A DNA stretch of 64,000 nt from Marinobacterium iners DSM 11526 (GTDB lineage: Bacteria > Pseudomonadota > Gammaproteobacteria > Pseudomonadales > Balneatricaceae), in contig NZ_FNRJ01000007.1 of NCBI RefSeq assembly GCF_900107855.1, positions 1 through 64,000 of the forward strand. Direction: 5' to 3'. The stretch's first letter is position 1. Each line of letters starts with the position of its first letter. Below are positions 1 through 7,980 of this stretch, piece after piece. The notes under the pieces were generated by a model. It saw nothing but the letters and a program-made list of their open reading frames with translations, had not been told where the DNA came from and searched no databases. The translations under genes were made by a program, and so were the position numbers.

Positions 1-113
1 CGATTATCGGCTCGAAAGAGCACCGATTGAACGCTTGTAGCAACAACACAGACAATCAGAGCAACGTGACATATAAGCACGAGGCTCAATCAGATCCGGT
101 TTGTACCAGTTTC
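1..113 (+). other. 23S-5S rRNA internal spacer
   Basis: This stretch directly precedes the 5S rRNA. It contains no open frame with a ribosome binding site, no tRNA cloverleaf and no recognisable 23S 3' end. It is best read as the processed spacer between 23S and 5S in an rRNA operon whose 16S and 23S genes lie upstream of the window. Confidence 0.6.
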
Positions 114-230
114 GCCTGGCGACCATAGAGACGTGGAACCACCTGATCCCATACCGAACTCAGCAGTGAAACGCGTCATCGCCGATGGTAGTGTGGGGCT
201 TCCCCATGTGAGAGTAGGTCATCGCCAGGC
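114..230 (+). rRNA. rrf: 5S ribosomal RNA
   Basis: About 117 nt. The ends GCCTGGCGACC and GTCATCGCCAGGC form the terminal helix, and the interior carries the conserved blocks CCATACCGAACTCAG, GTGAAACG, CGCCGATGGTAGTGTGGGG and GAGAGTAGG seen in gammaproteobacterial 5S RNA. It is the last gene of an rRNA operon entering from the left edge and is followed 12 nt later by a strong terminator. The ends are placed from helix symmetry and could be off by one or two bases. Confidence 0.96.
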
Positions 231-242
231 ACTTAATACCAG

Positions 243-273
243 AAACCCCGGTCTCGTTGAGGCCGGGGTTTTT
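243..273 (+). terminator. rRNA operon terminator
   Basis: AACCCCGG and CCGGGGTT form a perfect 8-bp GC-rich stem with a short loop, followed by a T run. It sits just downstream of 5S rRNA and is a classical intrinsic terminator for the rRNA operon. Confidence 0.9.
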
Positions 274-309
274 GCATTGGGGCGAAGCACAGGCAGGCGC
301 CAGACAAAA

Positions 310-346
310 GAAAGGGCCCGGCGCATTCCCTGCGGCGGGCCCTTTC
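310..346 (-). terminator. pyrE terminator
   Basis: AGAAAGGGCCCG pairs with a CGGGCCCTTTCT arm around a roughly 13-nt loop, interrupted by one unpaired base. Read on the minus strand the stem ends in CCCTTTCTTTTG, so it serves pyrE, whose stop lies about 40 nt before it. The symmetric arms may also back up the rRNA terminator on the plus strand. Confidence 0.8.
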
Positions 347-388
347 TCTGACTTTCCTGTCACTGAGCTTGCGAGAGCTCAGTTGTAC

Positions 389-1036
389 TCAGTCTTTGAT
401 ACCATATTCGGCACGATAGGCTTCAATAGCCGACAACTCCTGTTGCATGTTGCCTTGTTCATGCAGGTACTGCACTAGATCATCAAGACTGATAATACTG
501 ATGACCGGCATGGCGTAGTCACGTTCCACTTCCTGAATCGCAGATAAATCGCCTGTGCCTCGCTCCTGTCGGTCCAGAGCAATCAGTGTTGCGGCAGGTG
601 CTGCACCGGCCTGTTCAATGATTGCCATTACCTCGCGAATGGCTGTGCCAGCCGTTATTACATCGTCGATGATTAAAACACGGCCTGTAAGCGGCGCACC
701 TACCAGGTTACCACCTTCACCATGATCCTTGGCCTCCTTGCGGTTGAATACGTAAGGGATATCGAGATCATATTCATTGGCCAGGGCCACGCAAGTGGCG
801 GCTGCCAGAGGAATACCCTTGTAGGCAGGGCCAAGCATCACGTCGTATTCAATGCCGGCATTCTGCAGTGCTGCAGCATAGAAGCGGCCAAGCTGAGCCA
901 AGGCAGATCCTGTATTAAACAAGCCTGCATTGAAGAAATAGGGGCTCTTACGACCTGACTTCAAGGTAAACTCGCCAAAGCGAAGAACCTCTTTTTTCAA
1001 GGCAAAGTCGATAAAATCACGTTTGTAGTCGAGCAT
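389..1036 (-). CDS. pyrE: Orotate phosphoribosyltransferase
   Basis: PyrE joins orotate to PRPP to give orotidine 5'-monophosphate, the fifth step of de novo pyrimidine synthesis in the cytosol. The 215-residue product has the family length (E. coli 213). It starts [13 protein letters not shown] and has the PRPP-binding loop [13 protein letters not shown] at about residues 120-132 and the substrate segment [14 protein letters not shown] at 28-41. It is transcribed away from crc, and the shared 169-bp gap must hold both promoters. The pyrE-crc-rph neighbourhood is the one known from Pseudomonas. The minus-strand hairpin at 310-346 ends the transcript. Confidence 0.97.
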   Translation of the reverse strand: MLDYKRDFIDFALKKEVLRFGEFTLKSGRKSPYFFNAGLFNTGSALAQLGRFYAAALQNAGIEYDVMLGPAYKGIPLAAATCVALANEYDLDIPYVFNRKEAKDHGEGGNLVGAPLTGRVLIIDDVITAGTAIREVMAIIEQAGAAPAATLIALDRQERGTGDLSAIQEVERDYAMPVISIISLDDLVQYLHEQGNMQQELSAIEAYRAEYGIKD

Positions 1037-1205
1037 CTTTTTCTCCGCATGCAGGTGAGTGTGGCGCTAATAATACCTGCTGGGGCTGTTCCCATCCACG
1101 AGAAGGCCTGTAGAAAAATTTCAATTTCCGGTGCGCAGCCGGTACAATTCCGCTTTGACCTTCCATCCCAGATTCGTTCGAATACGCTCACGGGGCAAAG
1201 ACAGT

Positions 1206-1979
1206 ATGCGTGTTATTACCTTCAATACTCAGGGTATTGAACAGGCAGCAGATAATGGCTTTTTTGACTGGATGGCCCAGCAGGATGCTGATGTGGTGTG
1301 TCTGCAGAATCTCAAGGCAAAAGAGTACCAGCTTGATGGTGATCGCTACCATCCGGATGGATATCATGCGTATTTTTTTGACGCTTTCGAAGATGGCTTC
1401 AGTGGTGTAGCCATCTATACACGGCATCTGCCGAAGGCGATCATGACTGGTCTTGGCTTTGAGCAGTGCGATTTCAACGGTCGCTTTATTCAGGCAGACT
1501 TTGATAAGGTCAGCGTCAGCTCGATGACCATCCCTTCCGGTCTACGCAGTGAAGAAGCTCAGGCAGGAAAAATGGAGTATTTGGAGCTGCTCATGGGGCA
1601 CCTGAAGAAAACGCTGCGAAAACGCAGAGAGTTTATCTTCGCTGGAACCTTCAATATTGCCCACAGACCAGTCGACCTGAGCAATTGGTATGTTAATCAG
1701 CGAGTTTCGGGCTTTCTCGCAGAAGAGCGGACCTGGATTGAAGAGGTCCTGGATGAGATGGGCTATGTCGATGCTTTCAGGGAGGTTAATAAAGCTGAGC
1801 GACAGTTTACATGGTGGCCCGACTATAACCGTGCCTGGTCGCTGAACGAAGGTGCGCGTTTGGATTATCAGATTACAACGGCAAACCTGCGCAAGGTTGT
1901 AAAAAATGCGCGGATTTACCGTGACCAACGGTTCTCGGAGCACGCGCCCCTGACAATCGATTACGACATCGATATCTGA
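1206..1979 (+). CDS. crc: Crc-like catabolite repression protein (degenerate ExoIII fold)
   Basis: 257 residues of the endonuclease/exonuclease/phosphatase fold. The ATG at 1206 gives MRVITFNTQGIEQAA, matching the Crc/ExoIII N-terminus, so the longer frame upstream is not used. Compared with exonuclease III, the catalytic Glu of CLQET is Asn (CLQN) and the Asp of the GDxN motif is Thr (GTFN); the RLDYQ Asp and the SEHAP His remain. This is the pattern of Crc, which has no nuclease activity and in Pseudomonas acts with Hfq to repress translation of catabolic mRNAs. Position between pyrE and rph matches the Pseudomonas crc locus. A residual nuclease is possible but unlikely given the lost metal ligands. 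Confidence 0.88.
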   Translation: MRVITFNTQGIEQAADNGFFDWMAQQDADVVCLQNLKAKEYQLDGDRYHPDGYHAYFFDAFEDGFSGVAIYTRHLPKAIMTGLGFEQCDFNGRFIQADFDKVSVSSMTIPSGLRSEEAQAGKMEYLELLMGHLKKTLRKRREFIFAGTFNIAHRPVDLSNWYVNQRVSGFLAEERTWIEEVLDEMGYVDAFREVNKAERQFTWWPDYNRAWSLNEGARLDYQITTANLRKVVKNARIYRDQRFSEHAPLTIDYDIDI

Positions 1980-2018
1980 CAGCATCAGCCGCCGGCCGTG
2001 AAACCGGCGGCTTGCTGT
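1979..2018. terminator. Bidirectional hairpin between crc and rph
   Basis: AGCCGCCGG (1987-1995) pairs with CCGGCGGCT (2004-2012), and an outer ACAGCA/TGCTGT stem extends it after a two-base bulge. It lies exactly between the convergent stops of crc and rph. There is no long T run on either side, so termination may be partial. Confidence 0.65.
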
Positions 2019-2741
2019 TCAGCCTGCCAGTGCCTGCTTTTGCAGTTCAACCAGCTCGGAAATGCCCTTGCGAGCCAGATCCAGCATTGCGTTCAGCTCC
2101 TCCTGAGAGTAGGGGGCACCCTCTGCGGTTCCCTGCACTTCAATGAAACCGCCCGCTTCAGTCATGATGACGTTCATGTCCGTTTCCGCTGCTGAGTCTT
2201 CGGCATAGTCCAGATCCAGCACTGCTTCACCTCTGTAAATACCCACGGATACGGCAGCGATCATCTGCTTGACGGGGTTACCCTTCATGGCGCCGTTTTT
2301 GTCCTTCTTCAGTACGTTAATGGCATCCATCAGGGCCACGCAGGCTCCGGTAATTGAAGCCGTGCGCGTGCCGCCATCCGCCTGAATGACATCACAGTCT
2401 ATAGTGATAGTGTTCTCGCCTAGCTTTTTAAGATCAAGCGCTGCCCTGAGGGAGCGACCGATCAGGCGCTGAATTTCAATGGTACGACCTGTCTGCTTGC
2501 CGCGGGCGGCTTCGCGGTCGGAGCGAGTGTTGGTTGAGCGGGGTAGCATGCCATATTCGGCGGTAACCCAACCTGAGCCACTGCCGCGAAGGAAACGTGG
2601 AACACCGCGGTCCACAGTAGCGGTACAGATCACCTTGGTATCACCAAACTCCACCAGAACAGAACCTTCTGCGTGGCGAGTGAAATTGCGGGTGATGCGT
2701 ATATCACGCATCTGATCCGCTTGTCGGCCGCTTGGACGCAT
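2019..2741 (-). CDS. rph: Ribonuclease PH
   Basis: RNase PH is a phosphorolytic 3'-5' exoribonuclease that trims tRNA 3' ends. The product (240 residues from [12 protein letters not shown]) has the family's full length and motifs: [15 protein letters not shown] near 22-36, the phosphate-binding [20 protein letters not shown], and [15 protein letters not shown]. The 3' part is intact, unlike the frameshifted rph of E. coli K-12. An in-frame ATG at 2789, 16 codons earlier, has a better ribosome binding site (AGGGTAGGT); the start chosen here follows the family N-terminus, and the longer form cannot be excluded. Divergent yicC lies upstream. Confidence 0.95.
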   Translation of the reverse strand: MRPSGRQADQMRDIRITRNFTRHAEGSVLVEFGDTKVICTATVDRGVPRFLRGSGSGWVTAEYGMLPRSTNTRSDREAARGKQTGRTIEIQRLIGRSLRAALDLKKLGENTITIDCDVIQADGGTRTASITGACVALMDAINVLKKDKNGAMKGNPVKQMIAAVSVGIYRGEAVLDLDYAEDSAAETDMNVIMTEAGGFIEVQGTAEGAPYSQEELNAMLDLARKGISELVELQKQALAG

Positions 2742-2884
2742 TTTGTTCAGCCCGAGGTTCTGTATCTGTTCGGAGAAGCTGGAACTCATGTTACCTACCC
2801 TTGGTCGCTGTCATGGCCCGCGCAGGACTGGCCGATGACTGTTAAAATGGATCAGGTAGCAATTCTAATAGAGATCGCCTGATT

Positions 2885-3748
2885 ATGACACGAAGCATGA
2901 CCGCCTTTACCCGCCAAGAGCAGCAACAATCTTGGGGGACCCTCATTTGGGAACTGCGATCGGTGAATCATCGCTATCTGGAGCCGCATTTCCGTTTACC
3001 GGAATCCTTGCGCGATATTGAGGGCAAACTTCGTGAACAGCTGCGTCAGCTGTTGAGTAGAGGCAAGGTAGAGTGCACGCTGCGCTTCATTCCGGAGCGT
3101 AGTACTGAGTCGATGCACATTGATCAGGTGCGTGCTCAAGAGGTCATATCAGCGTTAACCCAAGTCAGCGAGTTGATCCCAGAGTCGCAGCCGATCAACC
3201 CTATGGAGGTAATGGCTTGGCCTGGTGTGCTGCAGGAATCAACGATCGATATGTCAGAGGTCAGGGCCCAGGCAGTGCTCTTGTTTTCACAGGCGTTGAA
3301 GGATCTGATTGTCGGACGTGAGCGTGAAGGCACTGAACTGGCCGAGCTGATTCAGCAGCGGCTTACTGCCATTGAGCAGATTACGTCGGACGTACGTACC
3401 CTGATGCCGAAGATCCTGCAGGGACAGCGTGACACTTTGCGTTCCCGGCTAACGGAGCTTAGTGCAGAGTTGGATGCCGCGCGCCTTGAGCAAGAAATTG
3501 TATTAATTGCGCAGAAGGCGGATGTGGATGAAGAGACTGACCGCTTGCAGACACATGTGCAGGAGGTTCGCCGTGTGCTAAAACAACAAGGTCCAGTTGG
3601 ACGGCGGCTGGATTTCCTGATGCAGGAGCTGAATCGGGAGGCAAATACACTGTCTTCCAAGTCGATAGTCGCGGCCACTACGCGCAGTGCGGTAGAGCTG
3701 AAGGTTCTGATCGAGCAGATGCGAGAACAGATCCAGAATATCGAATAA
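2885..3748 (+). CDS. yicC: YicC family endoribonuclease
   Basis: 287 residues starting MTRSMTAFTRQE, the hallmark N-terminus of YicC, with the ELRSVNHRYLE segment at about 24-34 and the C-terminal DUF1732 region ending in VELKVLIEQMREQIQNIE. E. coli YicC is 287 residues. The family is a hexameric endoribonuclease reported to act on small RNAs. In many gammaproteobacteria yicC is directly followed by gmk-rpoZ-spoT; here 5.6 kb of other genes lie between. The stop is 3 nt from the convergent stop of the DUF2256 gene. The ribosome binding site is weak. Confidence 0.95.
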   Translation: MTRSMTAFTRQEQQQSWGTLIWELRSVNHRYLEPHFRLPESLRDIEGKLREQLRQLLSRGKVECTLRFIPERSTESMHIDQVRAQEVISALTQVSELIPESQPINPMEVMAWPGVLQESTIDMSEVRAQAVLLFSQALKDLIVGREREGTELAELIQQRLTAIEQITSDVRTLMPKILQGQRDTLRSRLTELSAELDAARLEQEIVLIAQKADVDEETDRLQTHVQEVRRVLKQQGPVGRRLDFLMQELNREANTLSSKSIVAATTRSAVELKVLIEQMREQIQNIE

Positions 3749-3751
3749 GCC

Positions 3752-3904
3752 TCAGCTGCTTTTGTCGACAGGGTGTTTGCGGTTGCGTCTGCAGCGTTCG
3801 GAGCAGTAGACCACTTCATCCCAGCAGCGCGCCCACTTGCGTCTCCAACTGAACGGGCGGTTGCAGCCACGACAGATCTTCTCAGGCAGATGCCTTTTGT
3901 GCAT
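3752..3904 (-). CDS. DUF2256 zinc-ribbon-like small protein
   Basis: A 50-residue basic protein starting MHKRHLPEKICRGC. Five cysteines (CRGC at 11-14, ARC at 27, CSERC at 34-38) and many Arg/Lys/Trp residues identify the DUF2256 family, probably a metal-binding nucleic-acid or protein-interaction module. The frame is open further upstream, but family length and the conserved MxKxxLPxKxC start favour 3904. Its first 23 nt overlap the 3' end of the photolyase gene, so the two are probably translated together; DUF2256 genes commonly sit next to photolyase/cryptochrome genes. The function is not known. Confidence 0.8.
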   Translation of the reverse strand: MHKRHLPEKICRGCNRPFSWRRKWARCWDEVVYCSERCRRNRKHPVDKSS

Positions 3905-5933
3905 GTTTGCGTCCTGTCGGTTTGCCGGGGTTGCGAACATGCCGACGCAGCAGGCGGCGGGCTTCGGTCTGTACTTCGGGCCGGTTACGCCACTGCCACA
4001 AGCGCTCACGGGCAGCGGCAGCCGTGGTCTTCAGTTCAACCAGCGGGGCAGGATAATCAGTACCGATGTGCAACTGAAACATCTGCTCCTCCATCGGTGT
4101 CATTTCCCAGGGAATGTGCAGTAGATCGTCAGGTAGTCCATTCAGTTCGGGAACCCATTGACGGATGAACATGCCGTTCGGGTCTTGCTCTTGCGACTGC
4201 AGAACCGGGTTATAGATGCGAATGGTATTGATCCCGGTAACGCCCGCCTGCATCTGGAACTGGGGGTAATGAATGCCGGGCTCGTAATCGAGAAACAGTC
4301 TGGCCAGTGGCTTCACGCCCCGTTTCCAGTCAATGTTGAGCTGGTGGCAGAGAAAGCTCACCAGCATGGCACGCATGCGGAAGTTGATGTAACCGGTTGC
4401 GTGTAGACAACGCATGCACGCATCAACCAGGGGGTAGCCAGTCTGCCCATTGAACCAGGCGTTGAAATCAGCCTCGACCTGCTCATCATGTCGATAGGGA
4501 AAATCCAGATAGGCCTTGTTGACCGGACGAAACTCCATGGCGCATTCGGTTTCGAATTTCTGAATGAAATGGCCGCGACATACTCCTTGCCACGAAACTC
4601 GAAGAACTCGTTCAACCAAGCCTGTGCTGCGCACTCTCCACCGGATTGATTCGTGCATGAAGCGCCAGTGACGCAGGCTCAGATGAGGGTTCTGCAGTTG
4701 AGATGACGAACCCAAACAGGCCAGTCGGCGGCGTCGCGGCTGTCGAGAGCACTGCTGGCGGTTTCCGGCGCCAACACCGGCAATATACTGCCAGTTGCCC
4801 CAGTTGCTGGCCACATCGTGGTCAATCAGTTGCTGCTGGAACCAGGCCGCACCGTAGCGCCAGTCGATGTTGAGCTCGTTTACCAGACAACTGGCGGCAA
4901 TCTGACGCCCACGGTTGGAGATAAAGCCGGTGACGTTGAGCTCACGCATACAGGCATTGACCAGTGGCCAGGGGGTCGTGCCCTGGCACCACCGCCTGAA
5001 ACGTTCGGGATAAAAGCTGGTCAGGGGTGTCCGTGTGGCTATGCCACTGCGTGCGAACAGACGCGCCCGGTGCTTGAGTGCATACCACTGGAAATACTCG
5101 CGCCAAAGCAGTTCAAAGCTGATCCAGTAGGTTGACTCGTTGCTGCCTTGTGCCTGCTCGTAGGCTTTCAGTCGACTCAGAATGCGACGTGGCGACAGGC
5201 AGCCATTGGCTAGCCAGGGACTGAAACGGGTGCTGTTGCTCCAGCCCTGAAGCGCATTACGGGTCTGTTTGTAAATCGAGGCATGAGACTGGCTGAAATA
5301 GTGCTCCAGGTGTGCCATGGCCTCGGTACATCCGCCACGAAAGGCAGTGTCCCGCAGCTCCATAGATGGCATCAGAAGCATACCCCCGGGCAATCCATGC
5401 GGAGGGGGTGGCAATGCCGCAGGGGCGGAAACCGCGCTGGTGGGATCGGGTCCGGCTTCAAGTTGATGGCGAAAGGGTGTGAACTGGTCTGGCAGCTGTG
5501 TCAGTGTAAAGGGCAGCTGCTTCGGGCTGAACAGGGTATGACTGCAAACTAACAGAATCTCAATCTCGGTCAGGGCGGCCCGGACGCGGTTGATCTGTCG
5601 CTGTTCGTACAGGCCAACCTGTTCGCTCACCACCAGTCGTTCGGGCTTCAGTTCGCGCACCAGCCAAAGCAGTTTTTCAACCGGGTCACCCTCCAACAAC
5701 AGCAGTCGCTGACCCTTGAGTGCCAATGCATGATCCAGCTGCAGCAGGCTTTGCTGGAGAAACGCTCTGCGATGCCTGCCCATGGGCAGGCTCTGATAGC
5801 GATCAGGTTGCCGCCATTGGTTGTCCAGACAATAAACACATACAAGCTCCGTACTGTCCTCAACGGCCTTGAGCAATGCCGGGTTGTCGTCCAGTCGCAG
5901 ATCCTGGGTTATCCAGTAAAGTGTAAGGCTCAC
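3882..5933 (-). CDS. Chimeric DASH-type cryptochrome/photolyase fused to a second photolyase remnant
   Basis: One continuous frame of 683 codons. Residues 1 to about 390 are a DASH-type photolyase: N-terminal SLTLYWITQDLRLDDNPAL and FAD-domain blocks WISFELLWREYF, TGFISNRGRQIAAS and SNWGNWQYIAGVG. The usual DASH C-terminus after GVG is missing. About 60 low-quality residues follow (4589-4766), with an island SLRHWRFMHES that resembles residue 45-60 of another photolyase. From HFIQKFETEC onward (last 230 residues) comes the C-terminal FAD domain of a second photolyase, the type often paired with DUF2256. The GTG at 5933, with GGAG 8 nt upstream, is preferred over an ATG at 5951. The second half lacks its N-terminal antenna domain and is probably decayed; the DASH part may still bind FAD. 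Confidence 0.75.
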   Translation of the reverse strand: MSLTLYWITQDLRLDDNPALLKAVEDSTELVCVYCLDNQWRQPDRYQSLPMGRHRRAFLQQSLLQLDHALALKGQRLLLLEGDPVEKLLWLVRELKPERLVVSEQVGLYEQRQINRVRAALTEIEILLVCSHTLFSPKQLPFTLTQLPDQFTPFRHQLEAGPDPTSAVSAPAALPPPPHGLPGGMLLMPSMELRDTAFRGGCTEAMAHLEHYFSQSHASIYKQTRNALQGWSNSTRFSPWLANGCLSPRRILSRLKAYEQAQGSNESTYWISFELLWREYFQWYALKHRARLFARSGIATRTPLTSFYPERFRRWCQGTTPWPLVNACMRELNVTGFISNRGRQIAASCLVNELNIDWRYGAAWFQQQLIDHDVASNWGNWQYIAGVGAGNRQQCSRQPRRRRLACLGSSSQLQNPHLSLRHWRFMHESIRWRVRSTGLVERVLRVSWQGVCRGHFIQKFETECAMEFRPVNKAYLDFPYRHDEQVEADFNAWFNGQTGYPLVDACMRCLHATGYINFRMRAMLVSFLCHQLNIDWKRGVKPLARLFLDYEPGIHYPQFQMQAGVTGINTIRIYNPVLQSQEQDPNGMFIRQWVPELNGLPDDLLHIPWEMTPMEEQMFQLHIGTDYPAPLVELKTTAAAARERLWQWRNRPEVQTEARRLLRRHVRNPGKPTGRKHAQKASA

Positions 5934-6135
5934 TGTATGTTCTCCATCCAAAGCCTTGTTCTGTACGAAATGGCACCCAAGTCAGATCCGATACAATGAG
6001 GAACGAAACGAAAGTTGTGAAAATTACGCCATTGTTCGATGGAATTTTATTTCTTTAAAAAGAACGCAATTAGGTTTTTTGTTGTTTTTTAGTTAAGTTT
6101 TTGCCGATTTTTCGCGGTTTTTTGGGTGGGGGTAT

Positions 6136-6165
6136 GGGCCTCTCAAAAGAGGGGGCCTGTTTTTG
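6136..6165 (+). terminator. Terminator-like hairpin in dctP leader
   Basis: GGCCTCT and an AGAGGGGGCC arm form a GC-rich stem around a four-base loop, followed by TGTTTTTG. It could end an upstream transcript or act as an attenuator, but the same bases form the sigma-54-like element, so only one reading may be true. Confidence 0.45.
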
Positions 6166-6167
6166 CG
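6152..6167 (+). promoter_or_regulatory. Possible sigma-54 promoter of dctPQM
   Basis: GG at 6153-6154 and GC at 6165-6166 are exactly 10 bases apart, and the -12 side reads TTGC, as in sigma-54 promoters. The -24 side (GGGCCT) matches the TGGCACG consensus poorly. Support comes from context: dctPQM-type transporters are classically driven by DctD with sigma-54, and a dctBD pair lies at 26865-30115. Confidence 0.4.
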
Positions 6168-6175
6168 TTAAGATG

Positions 6176-6190
6176 CTTAGATGTGCTAAG
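6176..6190. promoter_or_regulatory. Small palindrome upstream of dctP
   Basis: CTTAG-ATGTG-CTAAG is a perfect 5-bp inverted repeat with a 5-base spacer, about 100 nt before the dctP start. It is a candidate regulator site; no known operator is recognised. Confidence 0.3.
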
Positions 6191-6290
6191 TATTTAAAAA
6201 GGAACTATTCTGTAACGGGAGCGGCGGTGCCTCGAACCCATAATCTGGCCGAGCACTCGTTTTGCGAACCCTGGATTGGAGACCAAAATC

Positions 6291-7310
6291 ATGCACAAGC
6301 TCAAGACACTGGTAGGCGCCTGTACGGTGGCTCTGGTAACACTCGGAACGGCCGCTACAGCTCAGGCGGCAACTTGGCGATACGCTTTCGAGGAGGCCAT
6401 TACCGATGTACAAGGTGTCTATGCCACCAAGTTCAAGGAGCATATCGAAGCCAACTCCGACCACAATATCCAGCTGTTTCCCTACGGTACGTTGGGGGAG
6501 TCTGCCGATACCATGGAACAGGCCCAGGCAGGACTGCTGCAGTTTGTTGATCAGTCTCCGGGTTTTACCGGCTCTCTGATTCCCGAAGCTCAAGTGTTCT
6601 TCATTCCCTATCTGTTGCCGGAAACTCATGAAGCACTGGACAGTTTTTTCCGCAACAGCAAGGCGATCAATGAAGACTTCAAGGAAATCTATGCACAGCA
6701 TGGCCTTGAATTGCTGAAAATGTTTCCCGAAGGTGAAGTGGTCATTACCACTCAGGAACCGTTTGAAAAGCCAGCTGACCTTAACGGCGTCAAAATCCGT
6801 GTCATGACCAACCCGCTGTTGGTGGAGTCCTACAAGGCATTCGGTGCAACGCCCACTCCACTGGCCTGGGGTGAGGTGTATGGCGGATTGCAGACCAACA
6901 TCATCCAGGGACAGGAAAACCCCTTGTTCTGGGTTGAGTCAGCCAAGATGTATGAAGTCAGTGACGTGATTACCTTTACAGGCCATAACAACTTCACCAC
7001 TGCCGTGATGGCCAACAAGCGCTTCTTTGATGGACTGCCAGAGGCTGATCAAGCCCTGATACATGAAGCGATGGACGTGGCGTTCGACCATATCATGGAG
7101 TACCAGAAGGGGCTCAGTGAACGGTCACTGGAGAAAATTCTTGAGCAGAAGCCCGAGATTGAGGTCGTGCGCCTGACAGAGGAGCAGCGCGCGCCTTTCC
7201 GTGCCGCAGCCAAAGAGGTTGAAGCCAAATACATCGAAATGACAGGCGACAGCGGCAAGGCCTTGCTGGAGCAGTTCAAGCAGGATCTGGAAGCGGCAAC
7301 CGCTGAATAA
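6291..7310 (+). CDS. dctP: TRAP transporter solute-binding protein, DctP family
   Basis: Periplasmic binding component of a tripartite ATP-independent transporter, 339 residues. The ATG at 6291 has GGAG 9 nt upstream and opens a clean signal peptide (MHKLKTLVGACTVALVTLG, cleavage likely after AQA near residue 26); a TTG 15 nt earlier is less likely. The mature part shows DctP-fold motifs, including KIRVMTNPLL with the Arg that normally clamps a substrate carboxylate, and PTPLAWGEVYGGLQTNIIQGQEN. C4-dicarboxylates or another organic acid are probable; the ligand cannot be read from sequence. First gene of dctPQM, separated from dctQ by a perfect hairpin. Confidence 0.93.
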   Translation: MHKLKTLVGACTVALVTLGTAATAQAATWRYAFEEAITDVQGVYATKFKEHIEANSDHNIQLFPYGTLGESADTMEQAQAGLLQFVDQSPGFTGSLIPEAQVFFIPYLLPETHEALDSFFRNSKAINEDFKEIYAQHGLELLKMFPEGEVVITTQEPFEKPADLNGVKIRVMTNPLLVESYKAFGATPTPLAWGEVYGGLQTNIIQGQENPLFWVESAKMYEVSDVITFTGHNNFTTAVMANKRFFDGLPEADQALIHEAMDVAFDHIMEYQKGLSERSLEKILEQKPEIEVVRLTEEQRAPFRAAAKEVEAKYIEMTGDSGKALLEQFKQDLEAATAE

Positions 7311-7320
7311 CCGTGATGAA

Positions 7321-7346
7321 CAAGGGAGGGCCTTGGCTCTCCCTTG
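7321..7346 (+). promoter_or_regulatory. dctP-dctQ intercistronic hairpin
   Basis: CAAGGGAG and CTCCCTTG form a perfect 8-bp stem with a 10-base loop directly after the dctP stop and before the dctQ start. There is no T run, so it more likely protects the dctP mRNA 3' end or lowers downstream expression than terminates fully. Confidence 0.6.
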
Positions 7347-7370
7347 GCTGATCGCTGAGTGGAGGGCTGG

Positions 7371-7943
7371 ATGTCCGCTGACACTGATATATCGAGTAAG
7401 CCTGTTTCAGCTCTGCCCGGACCTCTCGGGTATCTGGATCGCTGGCTTGGGCGTGCCGAGGCATTCATTCTGGGTGCCGGAGTGTTGCTGATGGCACTGA
7501 ATACCGTCGCGAATGTGGTTGGGCGGTTTGTATTTCAGCACAGCTTCTTCTTTACCGAAGAAGTGAACCGCATTCTGATCGTCATGATCACCTTTGCGGG
7601 GATTGGCTATGCCGCACGCCATGGGCGTCACATTCGCATGTCGGCCCTGTTTGATGTGCTGCCGGCGGGCGGCAGACGTTGGCTGATGATGCTGATTGCG
7701 CTGGTGACGTCGCTGGTAATGTTTGCACTGGCTTTCTTTTCCATTCGTTACATCGGTTCGGTAGCCAGTTCCGGACGGGTGCTTTCATCTTTGCAGGTAC
7801 CTGTATGGTGGATTTTTCTGTGGGTGCCAGTCGGACTGAGCGTGACCGGGGTTCAGTATCTGCTGACGGCACTTAAAAATTTGGTTTCCTCTGATGCGGT
7901 GTATCTATCGACAGAAGTGAGAGATGGGTATGACCGCAACTGA
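7371..7943 (+). CDS. dctQ: TRAP transporter small permease, DctQ family
   Basis: 190 residues with four hydrophobic segments (about residues 30-55, 65-85, 105-125 and 145-165), the DctQ topology. [32 protein letters not shown] is the conserved family core around residues 55-85. The ATG at 7371 follows GGAGGG; an in-frame GTG 12 nt upstream is less likely. It pairs with DctM in the inner membrane to couple sodium or proton flow to uptake of the DctP ligand. Second gene of dctPQM. Confidence 0.92.
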   Translation: MSADTDISSKPVSALPGPLGYLDRWLGRAEAFILGAGVLLMALNTVANVVGRFVFQHSFFFTEEVNRILIVMITFAGIGYAARHGRHIRMSALFDVLPAGGRRWLMMLIALVTSLVMFALAFFSIRYIGSVASSGRVLSSLQVPVWWIFLWVPVGLSVTGVQYLLTALKNLVSSDAVYLSTEVRDGYDRN

Positions 7944-7980
7944 TGCTGTATATGGTGCCACTACGGAAGGGAGTCGATAG

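Larger units (their letters stand above)
5934..6290. other. AT-rich intergenic region between photolyase and dctP
   Basis: 357 bp without a supported gene. 6040-6125 is strongly T-rich on the plus strand, unlike the GC-rich neighbours. The right part holds a terminator-like hairpin, a sigma-54-like element and a small palindrome, each listed separately. The AT-rich tract would suit a bent or IHF-bound upstream region of a sigma-54 promoter, but no IHF site was scored. Confidence 0.6.

Noticed and set aside
133-478. Short open frames over the 5S rRNA and its terminators
   Set aside because: They overlap a structural RNA and two hairpins and have no start signals.
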